Assembly (NCBI GenBank): GCA_963760225.1
Contig: CAVXCD010000003.1
Span: 558,001 to 622,000, forward strand
From: 13-2-20CM-66-19 sp963760225
GTDB taxonomy: Bacteria > Pseudomonadota > Gammaproteobacteria > Steroidobacterales > Steroidobacteraceae
Direction: 5' to 3'
DNA: 64,000 bases
Shown here one piece after another: positions 17,284 to 25,728 of this stretch. Position 1 is the first letter of the stretch, and every line of letters starts with the position of its first letter. A program made the translations under genes and the position numbers. The notes beneath the pieces are model-generated. The model was not told the DNA's origin. It saw only the letters and a program-made list of their open reading frames with translations, and made no database searches.

Positions 17284-18765
17284 TCAGGCGGTGCGCGGCG
17301 TGGCGGCCGTGCCGTTGGCGGCCTTGCCCACGCAGCTGTGGCGGTAGCCGTAGAAGGCGTAGATGAGCACCCCGACCGCAGTCCAGATCACCAGCCGCGC
17401 CCAGGTCTCGGGTCCCAGCGACACCATCATCGCGCCGCACACGAGGGCGCCGGCGATACAGGTGAACCACGGCCAGGGCGTGCGGAACGGGCGCGGCAGA
17501 TCGGGGCGCGTGTGACGCAGCACCAGAATGCCGATGCACACGGTGACGAAGGCTGCCAGGGTGCCGATCGCCACCAGCTCGCCGAGGATTTTTACCGGGA
17601 ACAGTCCGCCGACGACCGCGGCCGCCGTCCCGGTCACGATCGTGCCGGTCGACGGGGTGCGAAAACGCGGGTGCACGCGGCCGAAGAACGGCGGCAGCAG
17701 CCCGTCGCGCGCCATGGCGAAGAAGATGCGCGCCTGCGCGATGGTCATCACCAGCATGACCGAGGTCATACCGCACACCGCTCCGAGCTTCACGGGGATG
17801 CCGAGCCAGTGCAGCCCCGGGTACTTATCGAGGGCGAGGGCGACGGGAGCCGCCACGTCGAGCTCTTTGTAGTTCACCATGCCGGTGAGCACCGCCGAGA
17901 CGATGACGTAGAGGATGGTGCAGATGACCAGGCTCGTCAGAATCCCGATCGGCATGTCACGCTGCGGGTTCTTGGTCTCCTGCGCGGCGGTCGAGACGGC
18001 ATCGAAGCCGATGTAGGCGAAGAAGATCACGCCGGACGCCGCCATCACTCCGCTCCAGCCAAACACTCCGCGTTCGCCGGTATTGGGCGGCACGAACGGG
18101 TGCCAGTTGGCCGTATTGATGTAGCTCACGCCGAACACGATGAACAGCACCACTACCGTCACCTTGATGGCGACGATGACCGAGTTGAACAGCGCCGACT
18201 GCCGGATGCCGATGTAGCAGATGGTCGCGATCGCGGCGACGATCAGGATGGCCGGCAGGTTGATCAGCGCCCCGGTGCGCACCCAGTGCACTGCGTCCAC
18301 CCCCTGATCGAGCGGGGCATTGGAAATCGCGGCCGGTATGTGCAGGTGCAGCTGGTCGAGCAGGCTCATCGCGTAGCCCGACCAGCCCACCGACACAGTG
18401 GCTACGGCAAACAGATATTCCAGCACCAGGTTCCAGCCGATGAACCAGGCAATACCCTCGCCGAGCGTCGCGTAGGAATAGGAATAGGCGCTCCCCGACA
18501 CCGGGATCATGGCCGAGAACTCCGCGTAGCACAGTCCGGCGAAGGTGCAGCCGAGCCCGGCGACGATGAACGACAGGGGCAGCGCGGGACCGGCGTGATT
18601 GGCGGCCGCGGTACCGGTGAGCACGAAAATGCCGGTGCCGATGATGCCGCCGATGCCAAGCAGCGTCAGGTGCGTGGCGTTGAGCGCGCGCCGCAGCTGG
18701 TTGCCACTGGATTCCTGCTCGTGCAGCTCGGCGATGGACTTGGTCGCAAGAAGTTGGCTCGCCAT
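17284..18765 (-). CDS. APC-superfamily amino acid permease
   Basis: 493 residues from ATG 18765, which has a GGGGGG ribosome site; a 12-codon extension upstream is less likely. The first helix has the APC signature LLGIGGIIGTGIFVLTGTAA, and about 12 hydrophobic segments follow, including PVSGSAYSYSYATLGE and GVIFFAYIGFDAVSTAAQET. These stretches resemble the cationic amino acid transporter (CAT/YfnA-like) group, which imports amino acids with protons or exchanges them. The substrate cannot be told from sequence. It stands alone between secF and suhB. Confidence 0.9.
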   Translation of the reverse strand: MASQLLATKSIAELHEQESSGNQLRRALNATHLTLLGIGGIIGTGIFVLTGTAAANHAGPALPLSFIVAGLGCTFAGLCYAEFSAMIPVSGSAYSYSYATLGEGIAWFIGWNLVLEYLFAVATVSVGWSGYAMSLLDQLHLHIPAAISNAPLDQGVDAVHWVRTGALINLPAILIVAAIATICYIGIRQSALFNSVIVAIKVTVVVLFIVFGVSYINTANWHPFVPPNTGERGVFGWSGVMAASGVIFFAYIGFDAVSTAAQETKNPQRDMPIGILTSLVICTILYVIVSAVLTGMVNYKELDVAAPVALALDKYPGLHWLGIPVKLGAVCGMTSVMLVMTIAQARIFFAMARDGLLPPFFGRVHPRFRTPSTGTIVTGTAAAVVGGLFPVKILGELVAIGTLAAFVTVCIGILVLRHTRPDLPRPFRTPWPWFTCIAGALVCGAMMVSLGPETWARLVIWTAVGVLIYAFYGYRHSCVGKAANGTAATPRTA

Positions 18766-18870
18766 GGAACCCCCCGATTTTTCTCGCCGGACTCTACACA
18801 AGCGACCTGGCGAAAGCGAGGCGCGCGCCGCGGCGCGCTTGGCGCGTGGCCCTGGTGCGCGCGCCGCAGC

Positions 18871-19668
18871 TTAAGCGCGCAGCTCCGCGGGCACGTGCGG
18901 CGCCAGCAGCTCGAGCAGCGCCGCGTACACCCTGGGTGTACCGGCGACGATGTGACCCTGCTGGGTGTACTCCGCCCCGGTGAGCGTGCCGGTGCGGCCG
19001 CCCGCCTCCTGGATCAGCAGCGTGCCGGCGGCCGTGTCCCAGGCGCTCAGGCCGATCTCCCAGAACGCATCGACCCGCCCGGCGGCGACGTAGGCGAGGT
19101 CGAGCGCGGCGGAGCCGGGGCGGCGCACGCCCGCGACCTGGACGCTGACCTCGCGCAGCATCGCCAGGTATGCGTCGAGGTAGCGCACATTGGCGCGGTA
19201 GGGGATACCGGTGGCGACCAGCGCCCCCTCGAGCGTACGCGCCTTGCTGACGCGCATGCGGTGATTGTCGAGGTGCGCACCCGCGCCGCGGCTGGCGGTG
19301 AACAGCTCCCCGCGCAGCGGGTCGTAGATCACCGCGTGCTCGAGGCGGCCCCTCACCTGGCAGGCGATCGACACGGCGAACACCGGGAAGCCGTGCAGGA
19401 AATTGGTGGTGCCATCGAGCGGGTCGATGATCCACAGCGTATCGTGCGTGCCGCTGCGCCCGCTCTCTTCGGCGAGAAACGCGTGCTGCGGATGGTGGCG
19501 ACGGATGGTGGCGATGATCTCCTGCTCGGCGGCGCGGTCGACCTCGGTGACGAAATCGTTGCGTCCCTTGGCGGTGACGGTGAGCGACTCGAGGCGGTTC
19601 ATGCTGCGGACGATGACTTCGCCGGCGCGACGCGCGGCGCGCACGGCGATATTGAGAAGCGGCTGCAC
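18871..19668 (-). CDS. suhB: Inositol-1-monophosphatase family protein SuhB
   Basis: 265 residues. The GTG at 19668 is preferred over an upstream GTG at 19683 because it gives QPLLNIAVRAARRAG, aligned with the E. coli N-terminus, and follows AAGGA closely. Metal-binding motifs are present: EES in the first helix region, DPLDGTTNFLHG (Asp-x-x-Asp) and AWDTAAGTLLIQEAGG. SuhB hydrolyses myo-inositol monophosphate with magnesium and in E. coli also acts as a ribosomal RNA antitermination factor with NusA. Divergent from trmJ with 45 bp between starts, as in E. coli. Confidence 0.95.
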   Translation of the reverse strand: MQPLLNIAVRAARRAGEVIVRSMNRLESLTVTAKGRNDFVTEVDRAAEQEIIATIRRHHPQHAFLAEESGRSGTHDTLWIIDPLDGTTNFLHGFPVFAVSIACQVRGRLEHAVIYDPLRGELFTASRGAGAHLDNHRMRVSKARTLEGALVATGIPYRANVRYLDAYLAMLREVSVQVAGVRRPGSAALDLAYVAAGRVDAFWEIGLSAWDTAAGTLLIQEAGGRTGTLTGAEYTQQGHIVAGTPRVYAALLELLAPHVPAELRA

Positions 19669-19713
19669 GGTCCTTAAGCTCACCTGTCGATCGACACGAC
19701 GCTAGCGTAACAG

Positions 19714-20454
19714 ATGAATTCCGCCGACATTCGCATTGTACTGGTGGAGCCCTCGCACCCGGGCAACATCGGCGCGGTGGCGCGCGCCATGAAGAACATG
19801 GCGCTCGGCACGCTGCTGCTGGTGCGGCCGCGCGAGTTCCCGCATCCGGAGGCGACCGCGCGTGCCTCGGGCGCGGACGACGTGCTGGCGCAGGCGCGCG
19901 TGGTGCCGTCGCTGGCCGCCGCACTCGAGGGCTGCGGCTACGTCGCTGCGACTACCGCGCGCGAGCGTGATCAGCGTTTTCGCGTCGTCGACGTGCGCGA
20001 GGCGGCGGCGCGCATCGTGGCCGAGGCGCAGCGCCGCCCGGCCGCCGTGGTGTTCGGCACCGAGCGCACCGGGCTCACCAACGAGGAGCTGCAGACGGCG
20101 CACGCGCTGGTGCGCATCCCGGCCAGCGACGCGTACGCCTCGCTCAATCTCGCCATGGCAGTGCAGCTGGTGGCGTACGAGCTGTTCCGTGCGTGCCGCG
20201 TCGTGGCCGCGCCGCGCACGCCGGCGGACGCCCCGCTCGCCACCGCGCAGGAGCTCGAGCGCCTGTACGCGCACTTCGCGCAGGTGCTGGAGGAGATCGA
20301 CTTCCGCGACCGCACGCAGAGCGGCACGCATCTCATGGGCCGCATCCGCCGCTTCCTGCAGCGTGCCGAGCTCGATGAGAACGAAGTGCACATCCTGCGC
20401 GGCATCCTCACGGCGGTGCAGAACCGGCGGCGGCCGGCGGGCGGTGCGCGGTGA
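19714..20454 (+). CDS. trmJ: tRNA (cytidine/uridine-32-2'-O)-methyltransferase TrmJ
   Basis: 246 residues. SpoU/TrmH (SPOUT) knot methyltransferase: motif 1 VEPSHPGNIGAVARAMKNM, motif 2 AVVFGTERTGLTNEEL, and motif 3 RIPASDAYASLNLAMAVQL that binds SAM. A C-terminal helical extension of about 80 residues is typical of TrmJ. It methylates the ribose of residue 32 in several tRNAs. Its last codons overlap the iscS start (GTGA), so translation is coupled; the iscR gene that usually sits between them is absent. Confidence 0.95.
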   Translation: MNSADIRIVLVEPSHPGNIGAVARAMKNMALGTLLLVRPREFPHPEATARASGADDVLAQARVVPSLAAALEGCGYVAATTARERDQRFRVVDVREAAARIVAEAQRRPAAVVFGTERTGLTNEELQTAHALVRIPASDAYASLNLAMAVQLVAYELFRACRVVAAPRTPADAPLATAQELERLYAHFAQVLEEIDFRDRTQSGTHLMGRIRRFLQRAELDENEVHILRGILTAVQNRRRPAGGAR

Positions 20455-21959
20455 GCGACGCGCCGGTGTATCTCGACTACGCGGCCACCACGCCGGTGGA
20501 TGCGCGCGTGGCGCAGGCGATGGGCGAGTGCCTCACGCAGCAGGGGGATTTCGCCAACGCCTCCTCGGTACACGGCGCAGGGGCGCGCGCCGCCGCGCGC
20601 ATCGAGCAGGCGCGGGCGCAGGTCGCCGCGCTGCTCGGCGTGCAGCCCGCGGAGATCGTCTTCACCTCGGGCGCCACCGAATCCAACAACCTGGCCATCC
20701 TCGGCTGCGCGCGTGCCAACGCCGATCGCGGGCGGCACATCGTCACGCTACGCACCGAGCACAAGTCGGTGCTCGATCCATGCCGGCGCCTCGAGCGCGA
20801 AGGCTTCAGCGTCACGTGGCTCACACCGGCGCGCTCGGGCCGGCTCGACCCGGCGTTGTTCGCCGCGGCGCTGCGCCCCGATACGGTGCTGGCCGCGGTG
20901 ATGTACGCCAACAACGAGACCGGCGTGCTGCAGGACATCGCGGCGCTCGGCGCGCTGTGCCGCGAGCGCGGCGTCGCCCTGCACAGCGATTGCGCACAGG
21001 CGGCGGGCAAGGTGCCGCTGGCACTCGGCGCGTTGCCACTGGACTTCGCTGCGCTCACGGCACACAAGCTCTATGGCCCCAAGGGTATCGGCGCGCTCTA
21101 CCTGCGCAGCGGTGCGCGCGGCCTGCTGCAGCCACTGATGTACGGCGGCGGACAGGAGCGCGGCCTGCGCCCCGGGACGCTGCCGACACACCAGATCGTC
21201 GGCTTCGGCGCGGCGTGCGAGCTCGCGCAGCGCGAGCTGCCGGCCGAGTGCGAGCGGCTCGCGCAGCTCACCGGGCGGTTGTGGCAGGGACTTGAAGAAA
21301 GTGGTGGCGTGCACCTGAACGGCGGCGCCGCCGAGCGGGTGCCCGGCATTCTCAACGTGTCCTTCGAGGGCGTGCAGGGTGAGAGCCTGGTGGCGGCGCT
21401 GGGCGGGCTCGCCGTCTCGACCGGTGCGGCCTGCAGCTCCGACTCACCCGACCCGTCCTACGTGCTGCGCGCCCTGGGGCGCGACGTGCAGCTGGCGCAG
21501 AGCTCGCTGCGCTTCAGCCTGGGCCGCTTCACGCAAGGCGCCGAGGTCGATTTCGCGCTCACCAGCGTACGCCAGGCGCTGACGAGGTTGCGGGCGCTGT
21601 CGCCGGCAGCCGCCGCGGCGGCGGGGGACGCGGCGCAGGAGTGGCGCGTGGCGCGCGCGGCTGGCGCGCGGCTGATCAGCGGTGAAGCCGGCGCCGCCGG
21701 GCAGGACACCTGGGTCCGCTTCGAGCTGCTGGTCGCTGGCGACATTGTGAAGGAGGCACGTTTTAAGGCGTTCGCGTGCCCCCATACTATGGATGTCGCC
21801 GCCTGGCTGTGCGGCGAGCTGCGCGGGCGAGACCTGCAGGAGCTGATTCCGGGGGCACCGGCGCAATGGGGCGCCGCCCGCGCTGTCCCGGTGGAGAAGC
21901 TCGGCCGGCTGCTGCTGATCGAAGATGCGTTGCGCGCCTGCCGCGCGCACTGGTCATAA
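20451..21959 (+). CDS. Cysteine desulfurase IscS fused to an IscU-like domain
   Basis: 502 residues, about 100 more than IscS. Residues 1-395 are a class V aminotransferase-fold desulfurase. PLP-binding Lys206 (TAHKLYGPKG) and persulfide-forming Cys328 (STGAACSSDSPDPS) fall at the same numbers as in E. coli IscS. After an Ala-rich linker, residues about 410-502 resemble IscU/NifU-N (VKEARFKAFACPHTMDVAAW ... IEDALRA). Only one of the three IscU cluster cysteines is kept (Cys443); the positions of the other two appear to be Gly and Arg. The tail probably cannot build a normal [2Fe-2S] scaffold. Desulfurase activity is secure; the role of the tail is unknown. GTG start inside trmJ; iscA follows. 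Confidence 0.88.
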   Translation: MSDAPVYLDYAATTPVDARVAQAMGECLTQQGDFANASSVHGAGARAAARIEQARAQVAALLGVQPAEIVFTSGATESNNLAILGCARANADRGRHIVTLRTEHKSVLDPCRRLEREGFSVTWLTPARSGRLDPALFAAALRPDTVLAAVMYANNETGVLQDIAALGALCRERGVALHSDCAQAAGKVPLALGALPLDFAALTAHKLYGPKGIGALYLRSGARGLLQPLMYGGGQERGLRPGTLPTHQIVGFGAACELAQRELPAECERLAQLTGRLWQGLEESGGVHLNGGAAERVPGILNVSFEGVQGESLVAALGGLAVSTGAACSSDSPDPSYVLRALGRDVQLAQSSLRFSLGRFTQGAEVDFALTSVRQALTRLRALSPAAAAAAGDAAQEWRVARAAGARLISGEAGAAGQDTWVRFELLVAGDIVKEARFKAFACPHTMDVAAWLCGELRGRDLQELIPGAPAQWGAARAVPVEKLGRLLLIEDALRACRAHWS

Positions 21960-21980
21960 GGCGCTACAATGCGAGGAGCG

Positions 21981-22304
21981 ATGGGCATTTCCCTGACCGA
22001 ATCCGCGGCCAACCGGGTGAAGACCTTCCTGGCCGCACGCGGGCACGGCATCGGGCTGCGCCTCAGCGTCCGCAAGACCGGCTGTTCGGGCTTTGCGTAC
22101 GTCATCAACTACGCCGACGCACCGCAACCCGGCGACGCGCTGTTCGAGGACCGCGGCGTGCGGGTGTTCGTGGACGGGGCGAGCCTCGCGCTGATCGACG
22201 GAACGATCGTGGACTTCGTCAAACAGGGCCTCAACGAGGCGTTCCGCTTCAGAAACCCGAACGTCAAGGGCGAATGCGGCTGCGGAGAGAGCTTCTCCGT
22301 ATGA
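21981..22304 (+). CDS. iscA: Iron-sulfur cluster assembly protein IscA (A-type carrier)
   Basis: 107 residues from ATG 21981, chosen over ATG 21969 because GAGGAGCG lies at the right distance and the product then starts MGISLTESAANRVK like E. coli IscA. The three cluster-binding cysteines are present in TGCSGFAY and the C-terminal ECGCGESF. A-type carriers receive and pass on Fe-S clusters. Third gene of trmJ-iscS-iscA; no iscU, hscB, hscA or fdx follows, so the cluster is reduced compared with E. coli isc. TACAAT at 21964-21969 could be a separate -10. Confidence 0.93.
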   Translation: MGISLTESAANRVKTFLAARGHGIGLRLSVRKTGCSGFAYVINYADAPQPGDALFEDRGVRVFVDGASLALIDGTIVDFVKQGLNEAFRFRNPNVKGECGCGESFSV

Positions 22305-22397
22305 GCCGCCGCCAGGCGCTGCACGCACGGTAGCCGCGCCGTCGCCGTTCGCTGGCAAAAAATCCTTAAGCCACGGGCACTTCCGTCCTACGGCAAA

Positions 22398-22427
22398 TTG
22401 CCGCAGGCGCCGCACCCAAGGTAAACT
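22398..22427 (+). promoter_or_regulatory. Candidate sigma-70 promoter upstream of ndk
   Basis: TTGCCG (22398-22403) and TAAACT (22422-22427) are separated by 18 bp and followed by a GC-rich stretch; the ndk start is 79 bp downstream. This is the only good promoter-like pair I see in the 201 bp between iscA and ndk. Confidence 0.45.
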
Positions 22428-22505
22428 CCGCCGCGCTTGCCGCTGAGGCGGCACCCACACGCCGCTTAGCGTATCTCCCGTTTCACATTCGAAAGGTCCC
22501 CGTGC

Positions 22506-22934
22506 ATGGCGCTCGAGCGCACCCTGTCCATCGTCAAGCCCGACGGCGTGAGCGGCAATCACATCGGCGAGGTCCTGCGCCGCTTCGAGCAGGCCGGGCT
22601 GTCGATCATCGCCGCGCGCATGCTGCAGCTGTCGCAACGCGAGGCCGAAGGGTTCTACGAGGTACACCGCGAGCGGCCGTTCTTCCGCGACCTGGTGCGT
22701 TACATGAGCGCAGGTCCGGTGCTGGTGACCGTGCTCGAGGGCGAGGGAGCGATCGCGCGCAACCGCGACATCATGGGTGCGACCGATCCGAGGAAGGCTG
22801 CCGCGGGCACGATCCGCGCGGATCTGGCCAGCAGCATCGAGCAGAACGTGGTGCACGGCTCGGACGCGCCGCAGACCGCCGCGCGCGAGATCGCCTACTT
22901 CTTCAGCACCACGGAGCTGCACGGGCGCGCCTGA
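22506..22934 (+). CDS. ndk: Nucleoside diphosphate kinase
   Basis: 142 residues. The sequence is the compact NDK fold with the phosphate-accepting His in NVVHGSDAPQTAAREI and the N-terminal ERTLSIVKPDGV. It equalises nucleoside triphosphate pools by ping-pong transfer of the gamma phosphate. First gene of ndk-rlmN-pilF-rodZ-hisS-yfgM-bamB-der, the E. coli order except that ispG is missing. rlmN starts 19 bp after its stop. Confidence 0.97.
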   Translation: MALERTLSIVKPDGVSGNHIGEVLRRFEQAGLSIIAARMLQLSQREAEGFYEVHRERPFFRDLVRYMSAGPVLVTVLEGEGAIARNRDIMGATDPRKAAAGTIRADLASSIEQNVVHGSDAPQTAAREIAYFFSTTELHGRA

Positions 22935-22953
22935 CGCACCCGCCGCTGACACC

Positions 22954-24094
22954 ATGATCACCGCCGCCACAGAGCGCACCAACCTCCTCGGCCTGCCACG
23001 CCCGGCGCTCGAGGAGTTCGTGTCGCAGGTCGGCAGCCGCCCGTTCCGCGCCCGCCAGCTGATGCAGTGGGTCTACAAGCGCGGCGTCAGCTCGTTCGCC
23101 GACATGACCGACCTCGCCAAGGACTTCCGCGCGCGCCTGGCGCAGGCGGCCGAGGTGCGCGCCCCGCAGATCGTGAGCGTGCAGCGCTCGGCCGACGGCA
23201 CCTGCAAGTGGAGCCTGCGGGCGGACGCCGGCCAGGCCTACGAGATGGTTTTCATTCCGGAAGCCCGATCGCGGCACGCTGTGCATCTCCTCGCAGGTCG
23301 GCTGCGCGCTCGATTGCTCGTTCTGTGCCACCGCCCAGCAGGGCTTCAACCGAAACCTGAGCACCGCGGAGATCGTCGGCCAGGTGTGGCTCGCGGTGCG
23401 CGAGCTCGCGCGCGAGGCGTCGCCGACGGCCGACGCGACCGCAGCCGCCGACCCGCGCCGCGTCACCAACGTCGTGCTGATGGGGATGGGCGAGCCGCTG
23501 GCTAATTTCCGGAACGTCGTGCCGGCGCTCGGCATTCTGCTCGATGACTTCGGCTTCGATCTGTCGCGGCGCCGCGTGACGCTGTCGACCTCGGGGCTCG
23601 TGCCGCAGATCTACAAGCTGGCGCAGGTCGCGAACGTCGCGCTGGCCGTGTCGCTGCACGCCCCCGACGATGCGCTGCGCAGCGAGCTGGTGCCCATCAA
23701 TCGCAAGCATCCGATCGCCGAGCTGCTCAGCGCCTGCTGGCACTATCTCGACGAACAGAACGGCCGCAGCGTCACCTTCGAGTACGTGATGCTGGACGGC
23801 ATCAACGACTCAGCGGCGCAGGCGCGCGCGCTCGCCCGCCTCCTCACGGGTCACCCGGCCAAGGTGAACCTGATTCCCTTCAACCCGTTTCCCGGCACGC
23901 GCTACCGCCGCTCGCCCGCCCCCGTGATTCAGCGCTTTCGCGACGAGCTGCTGCAACGCGGCGTGCTCGCGACGGTGCGCCGCACCCGTGGCGAGGACAT
24001 CGATGCGGCCTGCGGGCAGCTCGCCGGACGGGTCATCGACCGCACCACCGTGCGGCTCGGCAACAAGGTCATCGGCGTCGCGGTTCACCCATGA
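22954..24094 (+). pseudogene. rlmN: Dual-specificity RNA methyltransferase RlmN, split by a one-base frameshift
   Basis: RlmN is a radical-SAM enzyme that makes 2-methyladenosine in 23S rRNA (A2503) and in tRNA. The first frame runs from ATG 22954 (NLLGLPRPALEEFVSQ, FRARQLMQWVYKRGV) to about VFIPEA, then derails and stops at 23505. One extra C in the CCC run at 23264-23266 explains it: removing it gives VFIPEADRGTLCISSQVGC and the cluster motif CALDCSFCATAQQGF. The second frame then runs intact through VLMGMGEPLANF to 24094. The corrected protein would be 379 residues. The stop overlaps the pilF start (ATGA). Sequencing error is likelier than real loss. Confidence 0.92.
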
Positions 24095-24882
24095 GCAAGC
24101 AACTCAACGACACTGTGGTCTTCTCGCGCGCGCGCCCGGCCGCCACCGCCATGCTGGTGGTGCTGCTTGGCGGCTGCGTCAACGACAACCCGCACCACGC
24201 CGCCAACCAGCGCGACGCGGCTACCTACAACGTGCAGCTGGGCATCGCCTACATGAACCAGGGGGACCTGGCGCGCGCCAAGGACAAGCTCGACCGCGCT
24301 TACACGCAGGCCCCGGACAGCGCCGACGTGCGCAGCGCGCGCGCCATGCTGTTCGAGCGCATGGGCGACAGCAAGAAGGCGGACGAGGAGTTTCGCAGCG
24401 CGCTGCGCCTGGCGCCCAACGACCCCAAGATGGTGAACAACTACGCGGTGTATCTGTGCCAGAACGGGCGCACCGACGAGGGCGTGAAGCGCTTCCTCGA
24501 GGCTGCGCACAACGCGCTCTACACCACTCCCGAGGCGGCCTACACCAACGCCGGGGTGTGCCTGCGCGCGGCCAAGCGCGACGACGAAGCGCGCCCCGAA
24601 TTCGCGCGTGCCTTGCAGGTCAAGCCGAATTTCTCGGAAGCGGCCTTTCAGCTCGGCGAGCTGCAGATGCAGCACGGCGAGCTCGCCGCGGCGCGCAGCA
24701 CGGTCGACGGGTTCTTCGCCAGCTTCCCGGCAACGCCGGACCTGCTGCTGCTCGGCGTGCGCGTCGCCCGGGCCCAGGGCGATCGCCTCGGCGCGCAGCG
24801 CTACGCCCGCAAGCTGCAGCTGGATTTCCCCGACACCGACCAGACACGTGCGCTGGCGGCCCTCGATCACAACCCCGGCTGA
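24091..24882 (+). CDS. pilW: Type IV pilus biogenesis/stability protein PilW (PilF)
   Basis: 263 residues. Lipoprotein signal ending in the lipobox LLGGC, then tandem TPR units (YNVQLGIAYMNQGDLARAKD; RSARAMLFERMGDSKKADEE; and others to about residue 240). PilF/PilW is an outer-membrane lipoprotein that helps the PilQ secretin to assemble. The N-terminus before the lipobox is long (about 28 residues), so an internal start is possible. It overlaps rlmN by 4 nt and rodZ follows after 6 bp. Confidence 0.92.
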   Translation: MSKQLNDTVVFSRARPAATAMLVVLLGGCVNDNPHHAANQRDAATYNVQLGIAYMNQGDLARAKDKLDRAYTQAPDSADVRSARAMLFERMGDSKKADEEFRSALRLAPNDPKMVNNYAVYLCQNGRTDEGVKRFLEAAHNALYTTPEAAYTNAGVCLRAAKRDDEARPEFARALQVKPNFSEAAFQLGELQMQHGELAAARSTVDGFFASFPATPDLLLLGVRVARAQGDRLGAQRYARKLQLDFPDTDQTRALAALDHNPG

Positions 24883-24888
24883 CAGCGC

Positions 24889-25728
24889 ATGACGAGCGCA
24901 GCTCCCGGCCCGGACGTCCGCGGCATTGGCGCGCGGCTGCGCGCGGCCCGCGAACTCAAGGGGCTCACCATGCTGCAGGCGGCCGAGAAGCTGCACGTCG
25001 ACGCCCGGGTGCTCGAAGCACTCGAGGCCGAGGACTTCGCCGCGCTCGGGGCGGATGTGTACGTGCGTGGACACCTGCGGCGCTTTGCGGATCTCATCGG
25101 CGAGCGCCCCGAGGAGCTGCAGGAGCTGTACGCCGGCACCCGCCAGGCGGCGCGTCCCGATCTGACGCGCATTCCGCGCAGCGAGCCGCCCGGTCGCTCG
25201 ACGCGCCTGCTGCTGCCCGCGCTGCTGCTGGTGATCGGCTGCGCTCTGGCCGGACTGCTCTGGTGGTTTCTCAGCCTGCCGGGCGAGAAGGCGCGCCCGC
25301 TCGGACCAGCGCCGCCGGCGAGCAACGCGGTCCCGGCGCAGGGCGGGATGCCCGCGGACACGACCGGCGCGACAGCATCCCCGTCCGGCTCCGCGGCGCC
25401 CGCGGGCGCTGGCCGCGGGGCGCTCGCCGCGAGCGGCGGCGCGGCGCGGCTCGAGCTCACTTTCAGCCGCGGCTGCTGGGTCGAGATCTCGGATGCGGAC
25501 GGGCGGCGGCTGCTGCACGGCCTGATCGAGGCCGGCGGCGTACGCACGCTGCTCGGCACACCGCCGCTCGCCGTGGTGCTCGGCAATTCGCCGGCCGTGA
25601 CGCTGCAGCTGAACGGCCGGCCGGTGAGCTTCGCTGAGCTGGTGCATCGCGACGGCAGCGCGCACCTGCTGATCGATGCCGCCGGACATGCCACGCCGGC
25701 GGCGGCGCGGCTGGCGCGCGGCGAATGA
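24889..25728 (+). CDS. rodZ: Cytoskeleton protein RodZ
   Basis: 279 residues. N-terminal XRE-type helix-turn-helix (IGARLRAARELKGLTMLQAA ... VYVRGHLRRFADLIG), one transmembrane helix (about 105-127), a Pro/Ala/Gly-rich periplasmic linker and a C-terminal DUF4115 beta-domain (LELTFSRGCWVEISDADGRR). RodZ links MreB to the elongasome and sets rod shape. Its stop overlaps the hisS start. In E. coli ispG lies between rodZ and hisS; here it does not. Confidence 0.94.
   Translation: MTSAAPGPDVRGIGARLRAARELKGLTMLQAAEKLHVDARVLEALEAEDFAALGADVYVRGHLRRFADLIGERPEELQELYAGTRQAARPDLTRIPRSEPPGRSTRLLLPALLLVIGCALAGLLWWFLSLPGEKARPLGPAPPASNAVPAQGGMPADTTGATASPSGSAAPAGAGRGALAASGGAARLELTFSRGCWVEISDADGRRLLHGLIEAGGVRTLLGTPPLAVVLGNSPAVTLQLNGRPVSFAELVHRDGSAHLLIDAAGHATPAAARLARGE

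Noticed and set aside
16360..19677. A 1105-codon open frame on the plus strand and other very long frames (for example 1960-3930 minus, 48350-49996 plus)
   Set aside because: They run over known genes in other frames, are rich in Arg, Ala and Pro or His, and show no family features. High GC makes stop codons rare, so long empty frames are expected.
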